Assembly (NCBI GenBank): GCA_016720115.1
Contig: JADJXT010000001.1
Location: 1,674,001 to 1,738,000 of the forward strand
DNA: 64,000 nucleotides
Direction: 5' to 3'
DNA from: Sphingomonadales bacterium
GTDB lineage: Bacteria; Pseudomonadota; Alphaproteobacteria; Sphingomonadales; Sphingomonadaceae
The notes beneath the pieces are model-generated. The model did no database searches. It worked only from the letters and a program-made list of their open reading frames with translations, and was not told the origin of the DNA. Position numbers and translations under genes: made by a program. Below are positions 1 to 8,743 of the stretch, one piece after another; positions within the stretch are counted from its first letter, which is position 1; the number at the start of each line of letters is the position of its first letter.

Positions 1-2
1 AG

Positions 3-707
3 AACATCAACGATCGTGTCGGTTCCACCCACACGGCAACGCTGCAGGAAACCGTGGTTGCCGCTGGCGCCGATATCGGCATTGCGCTGGATGGCGATGC
101 CGACCGGCTGATCGTGGTCGACGAACAGGGGCGCGTGGTCGATGGCGACCAGATCATGGCGCTGCTCGGCACGGCGATGAGCCGCAACGGTCTGCTGCGC
201 GGCGAAGGTATTGTCGCGACGGTAATGTCAAACCTCGGGCTCGAACGATATCTGCAGGGCCAGAATTTGGAACTGGTTCGCGCCAAGGTTGGCGATCGTT
301 ATGTCCTCGAAGAAATGCGCGCGCGCGGGATGAATGTTGGCGGTGAGCAATCGGGGCACATGATTCTGCTCGACCATGCAACAACCGGGGATGGCACGAT
401 TGCGGCGCTCCGCGTGCTGGCGGAACTGGTCGAAAGCGGCAAGAAGGCCAGCGCTTTGTTGCACCTGTTCGATCCGGTCCCGCAGCTTCTGAAAAATGTT
501 CGCTATTCCGGTGGCAAGCCGTTGGAGAATGCGACGGTCCAGTCGGTCATTGCCGGAGCGGAAAAGGAACTGGAGGGCATCGGCCGCCTCGTTATCCGCC
601 CGTCTGGAACCGAACCGGTGATCCGCGTGATGGCCGAAGGCGACGATGCCAAGCAGGTACGCACAGTTGTTGACCGCATTTGCGCCGCCGTCGAGGAGGC
701 TGTCTGA
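3..707 (+). CDS. glmM: Phosphoglucosamine mutase, C-terminal part (5' end outside window)
   Basis: GlmM converts glucosamine-6-phosphate to glucosamine-1-phosphate in the cytoplasm, a step toward UDP-GlcNAc for peptidoglycan and LPS. The visible part is about the last 234 residues. It begins just before the metal-binding loop, seen as ALDGDADR, and includes the sugar-recognition region with GGEQSGH and the C-terminal phosphate-binding motif RPSGTEPVIRVM. The catalytic-serine domain lies upstream of the window. Its stop overlaps the start of the next gene (TGATG), so it probably heads or belongs to an operon with the DUF1272 and thiD genes. Confidence 0.95.
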   Translation, partial: NINDRVGSTHTATLQETVVAAGADIGIALDGDADRLIVVDEQGRVVDGDQIMALLGTAMSRNGLLRGEGIVATVMSNLGLERYLQGQNLELVRAKVGDRYVLEEMRARGMNVGGEQSGHMILLDHATTGDGTIAALRVLAELVESGKKASALLHLFDPVPQLLKNVRYSGGKPLENATVQSVIAGAEKELEGIGRLVIRPSGTEPVIRVMAEGDDAKQVRTVVDRICAAVEEAV

Positions 708-930
708 TGCTCGAAATGCGTCCCGATTGCGAGAAATGTGGTGCCGATCTGCCCGCCCATGTCGGCGGTGCATTCATCTGTTCGTTTGAATGACATTCTG
801 TGCCGAGTGCGCCGATGCGATGGACGAGCGCTGCCCCAATTGCGGCGGCGAACTGCTCGACCGGCCAACGCGTTCGAAAAAGCTGCTCGAAAAATATCCG
901 GCTTCGACCGAGCGGAAGCATAAGCGATGA
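707..930 (+). pseudogene. DUF1272-type small zinc-ribbon protein, frameshifted near 780-795
   Basis: A short cysteine-rich protein of about 74 residues can be read only across a frameshift. The first frame gives MLEMRPDCEKCGADLP and continues to CSFE before a premature TGA at 791-793. One base must be restored here to resume with FCAECADAMDERCPNCGGEL and a basic C-terminus ending KHKR. The paired CxxC knuckles and the length match the DUF1272 family of presumed metal-binding proteins of unknown role. Its start overlaps the glmM stop and its corrected stop overlaps the thiD start, as expected for an intact operon gene. I therefore favour a one-base sequence error over true loss. Confidence 0.7.
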
Positions 931-2060
931 GCACTGCACGCATCCTGATTATCGCCGGGTCGGATAGCGGCGGCGGGGCAGGCATTCAGGCCGACATCAA
1001 GACCGTCACCATGCTCGGCGGCCATGCGATGACGGCCGTCACCGCGATCACCGCGCAGAACACGCTTGGCGTCGATGCGGTGCATATGGTGCCGACGCAG
1101 ATGGTGATTGACCAGATCGCTGCGGTCGTCAGCGATATTGGCGTCGATGCGGTCAAGATCGGGATGATCGGCACCGCCGAAACTGCGCATGCAGTCGCAG
1201 ACAGTCTGGCGGATTTGTCCTGCCCGATTGTGTTTGACCCGGTGATGGTGGCGAGCAGCGGGGCGATCCTCGCCGACGACGATACGATTTCGGCGTTCGA
1301 ACGGCTGATGCGGCTGGCAACAATAACGACGCCCAACCTTCCCGAACTGGAGGCGTTGGGCGGGCGCGAGGCACTGCTGGAACGGCATATGCCGCTGCTG
1401 ATCAAAGGCGGCCATGCCGAGGGCGACCATATTGTCGACGAGTTGGTCGTTGCAGTAGGCCAGAACATGCTCTGGACCGACGAGCGCATCGAAACGCGAA
1501 ACACGCATGGCACCGGCTGCACGCTCGCCAGCGCGATTGCGACGGGGCTGGGGCAGGGCTTCCCGCTCGAACAGTCGATTGAGCGGGCGCGGCTGTTTGT
1601 TCGCCTTGCCCTGCACGATGCGCCGGGGCTGGGGCAGGGCCACGGGCCGATGGGGCACCAGCATGTCCGCGAGGATGCAATGGTCGAAGGCCCATCGCTC
1701 AACCAGGTGACGGTGGGCAGCACCAACCATGCGGCATCGGTGGATTTTTACAAGGCGCTGGGCTTGCAGCAGATCGTCGATAGCCCGTCAAACGGCTATG
1801 CGCGGTTCGAAGTGCCAAATGGAGCGACTTTCTCGATCCATTCGGGCGAAGGCATCGACACGTCGACTATTGTCTATTTTGAAAGCAAGCGGCTCGATGC
1901 CTGGGTCAATGAATTGCTGAGCGAAGGCTTTGCATTTGAACAGATGCCGCAGGACGAGGATTGGGGCTGGCGCGAGGCGCGTTTGCTCGATCCTTCCGGC
2001 AATGTCGTTTGCCTGTATAGTGCAGGTGAGAACCGACGCTATCCAAACTGGCGGATATGA
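927..2060 (+). CDS. thiD: HMP kinase/HMP-P kinase ThiD with C-terminal VOC (glyoxalase-like) domain
   Basis: Residues 1 to about 245 are a ribokinase-fold ThiD, which phosphorylates 4-amino-5-hydroxymethyl-2-methylpyrimidine and its monophosphate for thiamine synthesis. Visible motifs are the N-terminal IAGSDSGGGAGIQAD, PVMVASSG, and the ATP/anion-hole motif NTHGTGCTLASAIA. Residues from about 250 to 377 look like a VOC domain (NQVTVGSTNHAASVDFYKALGL, given here as two adjoining motifs NQVTVGSTNH and AASVDFYKALGL). An internal ATG at 1679 preceded by GAGG could be a separate VOC start, so the fusion may be real or may result from a lost stop. The gene overlaps its neighbours on both sides by 4 bases. 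Confidence 0.85.
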   Translation: MSTARILIIAGSDSGGGAGIQADIKTVTMLGGHAMTAVTAITAQNTLGVDAVHMVPTQMVIDQIAAVVSDIGVDAVKIGMIGTAETAHAVADSLADLSCPIVFDPVMVASSGAILADDDTISAFERLMRLATITTPNLPELEALGGREALLERHMPLLIKGGHAEGDHIVDELVVAVGQNMLWTDERIETRNTHGTGCTLASAIATGLGQGFPLEQSIERARLFVRLALHDAPGLGQGHGPMGHQHVREDAMVEGPSLNQVTVGSTNHAASVDFYKALGLQQIVDSPSNGYARFEVPNGATFSIHSGEGIDTSTIVYFESKRLDAWVNELLSEGFAFEQMPQDEDWGWREARLLDPSGNVVCLYSAGENRRYPNWRI

Positions 2061-2610
2061 TAGTCGGCGTTGATGAAGCAGGCAGGGGGCCGTTGGCCGG
2101 GCCCGTCGTCGCGGCGGCAGTCATCCTGTGCGACGGGGGCATAATCGGGCTCGACGACAGCAAGAAACTGTCGGCGCGCAAACGCGAGCATCTCGAAGCG
2201 GAAATCAAATCCCGGTGCCATTGGACGATTGGCGTTGCCGATGTTGGGGAAATTGATCGCATCAACATTCTGCAGGCAACAATGCTGGCGATGACTCGCG
2301 CAGTCGAGGCGTTAGCGGTCGAGCCTGTCATAGTGCTGGTCGATGGCAATCGCCTGCCCAAATGGCGATATCAGGCAGAGGCTGTCATCGGGGCGATGCC
2401 ACCCATCCCTGTATCTCTGCGGCGAGCATCATTGCCAAGGAACATCGCGACCGCTTGATGCGCAGCTACGATGCCATGCACCCCGGCTATGGCTGGGCCT
2501 CGAACAAGGGCTATGGCTCGGCCGGCCATCTGGAGGCGTTACGGCGGCTGGGGCCCACGCCACTGCACAGGCGGAGTTTTGCCCCGGTTGCGCAGATGGA
2601 ACTTCTGTAA
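2057..2610 (+). CDS. rnhB: Ribonuclease HII, reading frame broken by a -1 shift near 2390
   Basis: RNase HII cleaves RNA in RNA/DNA hybrids and at single ribonucleotides. The N-terminal frame shows the signature IVGVDEAGRGPLAGPVVAAA with the catalytic DE, then LDDSKKLS. The frame continues to AEAVIG and breaks. The next frame resumes with DATHPCISAASIIAKEHRD, carrying the late catalytic Asp, and ends in MELL at 2610. Restoring one G in the GGGG run near 2390 (GGGGG expected) gives a continuous 184-residue protein of normal family length. The start overlaps the preceding stop (ATGA). I read the break as a homopolymer error and cannot exclude a real mutation. Confidence 0.85.
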
Positions 2611-2633
2611 TGGAATGTAAAATCTTTGGTTAT

Positions 2634-2796
2634 GAGTCTTTCAGGCAACACCACTAGGGGTTGAGTCCTATTGGAATCGCCAGACTCCATATCTTGTGCC
2701 GGACTCCTTTCGTTCCGCCCATATTTGCGATTCTGCGAGGGAATCCAGCGAGTCGCGCCGAAGCGAAACTGCTTGACCTGCGAGTCCTGAAGACTC
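2634..2796. promoter_or_regulatory. Cluster of ten GANTC sites upstream of ccrM
   Basis: Ten copies of the CcrM target GANTC start at 2634, 2663, 2674, 2683, 2702, 2729, 2741, 2750, 2782 and 2792. All lie in the intergenic region between rnhB and the GANTC methylase gene at 2843. A random 163-bp stretch would be expected to hold fewer than one. In Caulobacter the ccrM promoter contains GANTC sites whose methylation state affects transcription, so methylation-dependent autoregulation is a reasonable inference. I do not see a convincing CtrA box, and no core promoter was assigned. Confidence 0.75.
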
Positions 2797-2842
2797 ATCG
2801 CTGCCCCTTGATTTGCGCTGACAAGGGCAGGGAGCCTGTTGC

Positions 2843-3986
2843 ATGGGTGTTATGGAAAAGATTGCGGCCAAGCCGAAAGCCGCAACAAAGGTCGCAAAGG
2901 TCGACAAGAAAAGCCTGCCGCTCGATCGCATCCTGAAGATGGATTGCATCGAGGCGATGCGCTCGCTTCCCGACGCTTGTGTCGACATGGTTTTTGCCGA
3001 TCCGCCGTACAACCTTCAGCTTGGCGGCGATTTGCAGCGGCCCGATGGCAGTCAGGTCGATGCGGTCGACGATGATTGGGACAAGTTCGATAATTTCGCC
3101 GCTTACGACAAATTCACCGCCGAATGGCTGGCCGAAGCCCGCCGCATCCTGAAACCCGATGGCACCTTGTGGGTGATCGGCAGCTATCACAACATCTTCC
3201 GCGTCGGTGCGACGTTGCAGGATCAGGGTTTCTGGATCCTCAACGATATCATCTGGCGTAAATCCAACCCGATGCCCAATTTCAAGGGCACGCGGTTCAC
3301 CAATGCACATGAAACGCTGATCTGGGCGGCGAAGAGTGAAAAGGCGCGCTACACTTTCCATTATCGTTCGATGAAGACACTGAACGATGAATTGCAGATG
3401 CGTTCGGACTGGGTGATCCCGATTTGCGGCGGCAAGGAGCGTTTGAAGCTCAACGGAACCAAGGCGCATCCGACGCAAAAGCCCGAGGCGCTGCTTTACC
3501 GCATCCTGCTTGCCTGCACCAATCCAGGCGATGTCGTGCTTGATCCCTTTTTCCGGAACCGGCACCACCGGCGCGGTGGCCAAGCGCCTTCAGCGGCACT
3601 GGATCGGCTGCGAGCGTGAGGACACCTATTGCAAGGTCGCTGAGGAGCGCATCGAAATGGCGCTGCCGCTCGATGAATCGGCGCTGGAAACGATGCAGTC
3701 GCCCAAGGCGCAGCCGCGTGTCTCTTTCGGTCAGTTGGTCGAGAATGGCTATATCCGCGCGGGTGCGCAAATCACCGACAAGAAAAGGCGTTTCGGGGCG
3801 ATCGTGCGCGCCGACGGTTCGCTCAAATGGACTGACAAATATGGCTCGATCCACAAGATCGGCGCGATGGTGCAGAACGCACCGAGCTGCAACGGCTGGA
3901 TGTTCTGGTACTACCAGACGCGCAATGGTGAATTGAAGGTGATCGACGAATTGCGCCAGACCTATCTGCTCGCCAACGAACCGTGA
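2843..3986 (+). CDS. ccrM: Adenine-N6 DNA methyltransferase, CcrM type (GANTC), +1 shift near 3547
   Basis: This is the cell-cycle-linked solitary methylase that makes N6-methyladenine in GANTC. The order of motifs is that of a beta-class enzyme: catalytic DPPY in FADPPYNLQLGGD near residue 55, then the SAM-binding FSGTG motif. A C-terminal region typical of CcrM and absent from shorter relatives is present, from VSFGQLVENGYIRAGA to YQTRNGELKVIDEL. The frame breaks at CCCTTTTTCC around 3547. With four T instead of five, the protein reads DPFSGTGTTGAVAKRL and runs continuously for 380 residues to 3986. The gene is important or essential in Caulobacter, so a homopolymer error is likelier than loss. 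An alternative start ATG lies 9 bases downstream, at 2852. Confidence 0.88.
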
Positions 3987-5079
3987 GGCAGGTTTACCTC
4001 CGGCCCTGTGCTTTCATCGAAACGCCTGTCGGGTTTGACGGGCAAGCTGCGCGGCTTGCCGGGACGATGGTCTATTTCACTGCCGTCGAGTTGATTGAAA
4101 CCGAGGGTGGAAAGCGCGTGTCAAAGGCGCTTTTGAGCCTGGCTGATTTTGATGCACATCTGACCGGCCTTCCCGCCGATCTGGCCGACAAAGCCAGAGG
4201 CCAATTTTCAAACGCCACTTCGACCCGTCCAGCGCTCAAAATGGGCTCACGCAACATTCAACTCGATCAGCCGCGCGTGATGGGTATTCTCAACTGCACG
4301 CCTGACAGTTTTTCTGACGGCGGAAAGCATGGCGACGATCCCGATGCGATTGCCGGGATCGGCGGAGCGATGGCTGCTGCAGGTGCGGCGATTATCGACA
4401 TTGGCGGCAGATCTACCCGGCCCGGTGCGCCGCTCGTTTGGGAAGGTGACGAGATCAAGCGCGTGCAGCCGGTTGTGGATCGGTTGGCAAATGCCGGTCA
4501 TGCCGTTTCGATCGACACCCGCAAGGCGGCTGTAATGGAAGCCGCGCTGGCCGCCGGTGCCACTATGATCAACGATATCTCTGCGCTGCTCTATGACGAA
4601 CGCTCGCTCGCGGTAGCGCAGGCGAATAATTGCCCGATCGTGCTGATGCACACGCCCAGCCAGTCGAGCGATCCGCACAAAAGCGATGGCTATCATGATG
4701 TGCTGTTCGATGTGTATGACTGGCTTGAGGATCGCGTCGAAGCCTTGGTCGCAGAGGGAATTTTGCGTGACCGTCTCTTGATCGATCCGGGTATTGGCTT
4801 CGGCAAATCGCTGTCTGACAATCTGACGCTGGTGAACAATCTTTCGCTGTTCCACGGCATCGGCTGTCCGGTGCTGTTCGGAGCCAGCCGCAAACGGATG
4901 ATTGGTGCCTTGTCAAATGAGGCTGCTGCCGATGCACGCCTGGGCGGATCGATTTTCCTCGCGATGAAGGCAGTGGAGCAGGGGCACATATCGTGCGCGT
5001 GCACGATGTTGCTGAAACCGTGCAAGCAATCCATGTCTGGCGAGGCCTGCGTGACGCGGCGTTGACCGCGCCGTTTTAA
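3983..5079 (+). CDS. folP: Dihydropteroate synthase, frame break near 4982
   Basis: FolP joins 6-hydroxymethyl-7,8-dihydropterin pyrophosphate to p-aminobenzoate to make dihydropteroate for folate. Clear motifs are VMGILNCTPDSFSDGG, the pterin-site IDIGGRSTRPGA, SIDTRKA, and LIDPGIGFGKS. An N-terminal extension of about 90 residues precedes the barrel, as in other alphaproteobacterial forms. In the raw frame the last part reads as unrelated sequence ending at 5065. Adding one G to GGGG at 4982-4985 restores GAHIVRVHDVAETVQAIHVW and a stop at 5077-5079. The GTG start overlaps the ccrM stop, so translation is probably coupled. Confidence 0.87.
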
Positions 5080-5081
5080 GA

Positions 5082-6503
5082 TCAGGCTGCGCTGCTTTCG
5101 ATGCCGAGGTCGGCCAGCTTGCGATAGAGCGTGGAGCGACCGATGCCCAGCCTGCGCGCCACTTCGGTCATGCGGCCGCGATAATGGCCGATGGCAAGGC
5201 GGATGACGTCTGCCTCGATTTCATCCAGCGGGCGCATATTGCCGTCCTGTTCGTACAGGTCGATGCCGACGCCTTCATTGTGGTTTGACGCCGTGTCGGT
5301 TCGCCTGCCGACCGCAGCTGCAATTTGCGGAAACTCGTCTGGTGTCAGCGCGTCGCGCTCGCAAAGAACCGCCGCGCGAAACAATGCGCTTTGCAGTTGG
5401 CGGACATTGCCCGGCCAGTCGTAGCTGCGCAGCAGCCCAACGCTTCGTCGGTAATGCCAAGGCTGCGCAGGCCCGGCTGGGTTGCCATACGCCCGAGCAA
5501 GTGCCGCGCGAGTGCGGGAATATCACCGATGCGATCGCGCAGCGGCGGGATATCGCAACTGCACGATGTTGATACGATAATAGAGGTCTTCGCGTAGTGT
5601 GCCGCTGGCAATCTTTGCCGCAAGGTCATTATTGCAAGCGGTGATGACGCGCACGTCGATACGGTAACTGTGCGGCGAACCGAGGGGCTGAATTTCCCCT
5701 TCGGTGAGAAGGCGGACCAGCCTGACCTGCGTTTCGGAAGGCAGATGGTCGATTTCGTCGAGGAAGACTGTTCCGGTATCGGCCTGCTGCAATATGCCTA
5801 CGCGCCGATCAAATGCGCCGGCAAAGGCATCCTTTTCGTGGCCGAACAATACCGAATCGAGCAGGTTGGGCGCGATTGCGCCGCAATTGACTTTCAGGAA
5901 GGGCAGGCGCGCCCGGGGGGATGCGGCGTGGATGGCATCGGCGACCACCTCTTTGCCTACGCCGCCTTCGCCTTCGATCAAAATGGGGGCTTTGCTGCGC
6001 GCGGCCTTTGCGGCGATGGCAAGGGCGGTGCGGAAGGCAGGCGCGGTGCCGATAATTTCGTCAAATTCCAGCTGGTGGCCGATTTTCTCGGTCAACGGCT
6101 GCAATTCGCCAAAATCCTTGGCATGTTCGGCTGCAAGGCTGAGCGCGGCAATCAGGCGCTCTGCGGCGACAGGTTTGATGATATAGTCCGAAGCACCTGC
6201 GCGCATGGCTTCGATGGCGCTGTCGGTTGATCCGATTGCGGTCATCAGCAGCACCGGCAAGGCAGGGCGGCGTGATTTGAGTTCGGCGATCAGCGTTGCG
6301 GCATCCGATCCCGGAACCCATTGGTCGAGGAGGATGGCATCGAGCATCATGCCATCTTGCGTGCCCAGCATGGCGATGGCGGTTTCGGCGTCGCGAGCGA
6401 ATATCGTCCGCCAACCGGCACGACCCGCAATAGCCGCCACCAGCCTGCACTGGGCGGGCTCGTCGTCGACAAGCATCAGCAATCGTGTCTCTTTTTCCGC
6501 CAT
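5082..6503 (-). CDS. Sigma-54-type (NtrC/Fis family) response regulator with altered GAFTGA loop; two frame breaks
   Basis: The corrected 473-residue protein has a receiver domain (phospho-Asp in AILLDQWVPG), an AAA+ domain with Walker A GEGGVGKE and Walker B GTVFLDEIDHL, and a C-terminal Fis helix-turn-helix (MTEVARRLGIGRSTLYRKL). The loop that contacts sigma-54, normally GAFTGA, reads DAFAGA, so normal sigma-54 activation is doubtful. Two shifts break the gene: an extra base near 5550-5556 (expected QLRIPPLRDR) and a missing G in the GGG run near 5436 (coding strand). They cancel, and the overall length is divisible by three. No cognate kinase is adjacent. Confidence 0.8.
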
Positions 6504-6671
6504 CGAAATCCCATCGGCGCCTTGGTGAAACAATGCGGTAACAAGAAGAGGTAAAGAGCCGATTAAGCATGCAGCAAAATTTCTGTTGTCGAGGCGCTTG
6601 AGCAATAACCGCCATCTGGCTATGAGCCGCGAATAGTCCGTATTTTGGGGCACATTGCCAGGGAGGCTGAA

Positions 6672-6794
6672 ATGGCTGGAAATCAGGATATACGCGATGC
6701 GAGCGAAACCTATTCGGGTTTCCTTTCCTTGTTGAAATGGGGCACCATCGTCACAGTCGCCGTGACGGCGCTTGTTGTGCTGATCATCGCATAA
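6672..6794 (+). CDS. aa3-type cytochrome c oxidase subunit IV-like small membrane protein
   Basis: This 40-residue protein has a soluble N-terminus followed by one membrane helix (TIVTVAVTALVVLIIA). The motif SETYSGFLSLLKWG matches the conserved YxGF...KWG segment of the bacterial aa3-type cytochrome oxidase subunit IV family. The start ATG is preceded by GGGAGG at 6661-6666. The stop is 1 base before the GTG of pntAA, so it may be cotranscribed with the transhydrogenase genes. No oxidase subunit genes are in the window. Assignment rests on the short motif and length. Confidence 0.72.
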   Translation: MAGNQDIRDASETYSGFLSLLKWGTIVTVAVTALVVLIIA

Positions 6795-6795
6795 C

Positions 6796-7926
6796 GTGAC
6801 CAAAATCGCAGTTCTCAAGGAAGTCGCACCCGGCGAAAGCAGGGTTGCGGCTTCTCCAGAGACGGTGAAGAAATTCATCGCTCTGGGTGCAAGCGTTGCT
6901 GTCGAAAAAGGCGCAGGCCTTGCCGCTTCGATTTCCGACGCCGAATATGAAGCGGTCGGGGCCACTATCGGGTCGGCCAGTGCGGTCGTAAAGGATGCTG
7001 CGATATTGCTGGGCGTGCAGGGGCCTGACCCCAAGGCGCTGAAAGACATGGCAAAGGGCGCATGGATCGTTGCCGGGCTGGACCCTTTCGGTCAACGCAA
7101 GCGCGTGGATGACTATGCGGCTGCCGGGGTCGAGGCGCTGGCAATGGAATTCATGCCGCGCATCACGCGCGCGCAATCGATGGACATTCTTTCATCGCAG
7201 TCGAACCTCGCTGGCTACAAGGCGGTGATCGACAGCGCTGCCGCTTATGGCCGCGCCTTTCCGATGATGATGACGGCGGCGGGAACGATCACCGCGGCCA
7301 AGGCCTTCATCATGGGTGTTGGGGTTGCGGGTCTTCAGGCCATCGCCACCGCGCGCCGCCTGGGCGCCGTCGTATCGGCTACTGACGTGCGCAGCGCGAC
7401 CAAAGAACAGATCGAAAGCCTCGGCGCCAAGCCGATCTTTGTCGAGAATGTCGCAGGCATCGAAGGCGAGGGCGCTGGCGGTTATGCGACCGAAATGAGC
7501 GAAGAATATCAGAAGGCACAAGCCGAGCTGGTATCGAGCCACATCGCCAAGCAGGATATCGTCATCACCACCGCGCTCATTCCGGGCCGTGCCGCACCGC
7601 GCCTGATTTCGGATGCGCAGATTGCCAGCATGAAGCCGGGCAGCGTGATTTTCGATCTGGCAGTTGCGCAGGGCGGCAATGTCGAAGGGTCGAAGCCCGA
7701 TGAGGTCGTCGCGAAGCATGGCGTGAAGATCATCGGCTATTCGAATACCCCGACACATCTCGCCGCCGACGCATCGGCGCTGTTCGCGCGCAACCTGTTC
7801 AACTTCCTCTCGGCCTTCTGGGACAAGGAAGCGGGCAGGCCGGTGCTGCCCGACGATGACGAAATCACAGCCGCCATCCGCCTGACCAAGGACGGCAAGG
7901 TGGTGCATGAGAGGTTGTTGGGGTGA
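6796..7926 (+). CDS. pntAA: NAD(P) transhydrogenase subunit alpha part 1 (NAD-binding)
   Basis: This is the cytoplasmic NAD(H)-binding domain I of proton-translocating transhydrogenase, which couples proton entry to hydride transfer from NADH to NADP+. The 376-residue protein begins at GTG with TKIAVLKEVAPGESRVAASP. It has the Rossmann motif GVGVAGLQAIATARRLGA, followed by SATDVRS, and the mobile-loop region near IVITTALIPGRAAPRLI. As in other alphaproteobacteria the alpha subunit is split, with the membrane part encoded separately (8459-8740). An unrelated lipoprotein-like gene lies between the two parts. Confidence 0.93.
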   Translation: MTKIAVLKEVAPGESRVAASPETVKKFIALGASVAVEKGAGLAASISDAEYEAVGATIGSASAVVKDAAILLGVQGPDPKALKDMAKGAWIVAGLDPFGQRKRVDDYAAAGVEALAMEFMPRITRAQSMDILSSQSNLAGYKAVIDSAAAYGRAFPMMMTAAGTITAAKAFIMGVGVAGLQAIATARRLGAVVSATDVRSATKEQIESLGAKPIFVENVAGIEGEGAGGYATEMSEEYQKAQAELVSSHIAKQDIVITTALIPGRAAPRLISDAQIASMKPGSVIFDLAVAQGGNVEGSKPDEVVAKHGVKIIGYSNTPTHLAADASALFARNLFNFLSAFWDKEAGRPVLPDDDEITAAIRLTKDGKVVHERLLG

Positions 7927-8446
7927 GGGCAATCCGAGTAAAAGTTTTTCTTTTGCTGCAACATCCGGCGTTGTATTCGGATGCTCTGAAGCGCCTAAGG
8001 TTGAATTAGTTGACCGGAAAATTGAATGGTCCAAGCTTTTTGACGGTAGCTTATTTTCAATAGTGCGGCGTGACGAAAGTAGCGAAGCGGCGATTCGTTG
8101 TTGGAAAGTCAGATCTTTGTATGATTGTGTTTCTGTGCGAAAACATGCCCAATCATATTGGGCAGTTCGAAAAGAATTTAGTGCACCTCCTGTTAGTGAA
8201 GATGTGTTCGATGTTGGCGATGGCTATATGTGCGAACGAAAAATGGAATGGATCGCAAGTCACAGTGACATATTAGTTAAAAATGCTAGTGATATAGAAT
8301 GGTCAAATGACTATAAAAGTCGTTTTCTCCAAGATAATAATGTGTCTGGAGGTAAGGCTTTCATGTGCAGGTCATTGTTAAGAAAATTATTTATAAACAG
8401 TTTGCGTACTCTCGGCACAACAGCCGTTTCTCGAGACGACATATAG
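7923..8446 (+). CDS. Low-GC hypothetical lipoprotein inserted between pntAA and pntAB; probable frame break at 7943-7961
   Basis: I do not recognise a family. A GTG at 7923 overlaps the pntAA stop (GTGA) and encodes a basic N-terminus, VRAIRVKVF. After a single-base frame correction between 7943 and 7961 it joins ATSGVVFGC, giving a lipoprotein-like signal with lipobox VFGC, then SEAPKVELVDRKIEW. The mature part, about 155 residues, has four further cysteines and no membrane helix. The region is visibly richer in A and T than the pnt genes around it, which suggests later acquisition. Without the correction, the frame would open at an ATG at 7907 inside pntAA with no export signal at its start. 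Confidence 0.5.
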
Positions 8447-8458
8447 GCGAATTGCATT

Positions 8459-8740
8459 ATGGACTTCATCTCAATCCTGTCAATCTTCGTATTGGCCTGT
8501 TTCGTCGGCTATTATGTCGTCTGGTCGGTCACGCCTGCGCTGCACACGCCGTTGATGGCGGTGACCAACGCGATTTCCTCGGTCATCATTGTCGGCGCGC
8601 TGATTGCCGCGGCGGCTTCGGGAGCGCCTGGAGCCAAGTGGCTCGGATTGCTCGGTGTTGTACTCGCCAGCATCAACATCTTCGGCGGCTTCGCCGTGAC
8701 CGAGCGGATGCTCGCAATGTACAAGAAGAAGGACAAGTAA
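8459..8740 (+). CDS. pntAB: NAD(P) transhydrogenase subunit alpha part 2 (membrane)
   Basis: This 93-residue membrane protein supplies part of the proton channel of transhydrogenase. It has three or four hydrophobic helices; the recognisable segments are FVGYYVVWSVTPALHTPLMA, VTNAISSVIIVGA, and a C-terminal helix ending in AMYKKKDK. The VTPALHTPLMAVTNAISS region is characteristic of the family. pntB starts 3 bases after its stop, so the two are clearly cotranscribed. A foreign-looking gene separates it from pntAA. Confidence 0.92.
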   Translation: MDFISILSIFVLACFVGYYVVWSVTPALHTPLMAVTNAISSVIIVGALIAAAASGAPGAKWLGLLGVVLASINIFGGFAVTERMLAMYKKKDK

Positions 8741-8743
8741 GCG

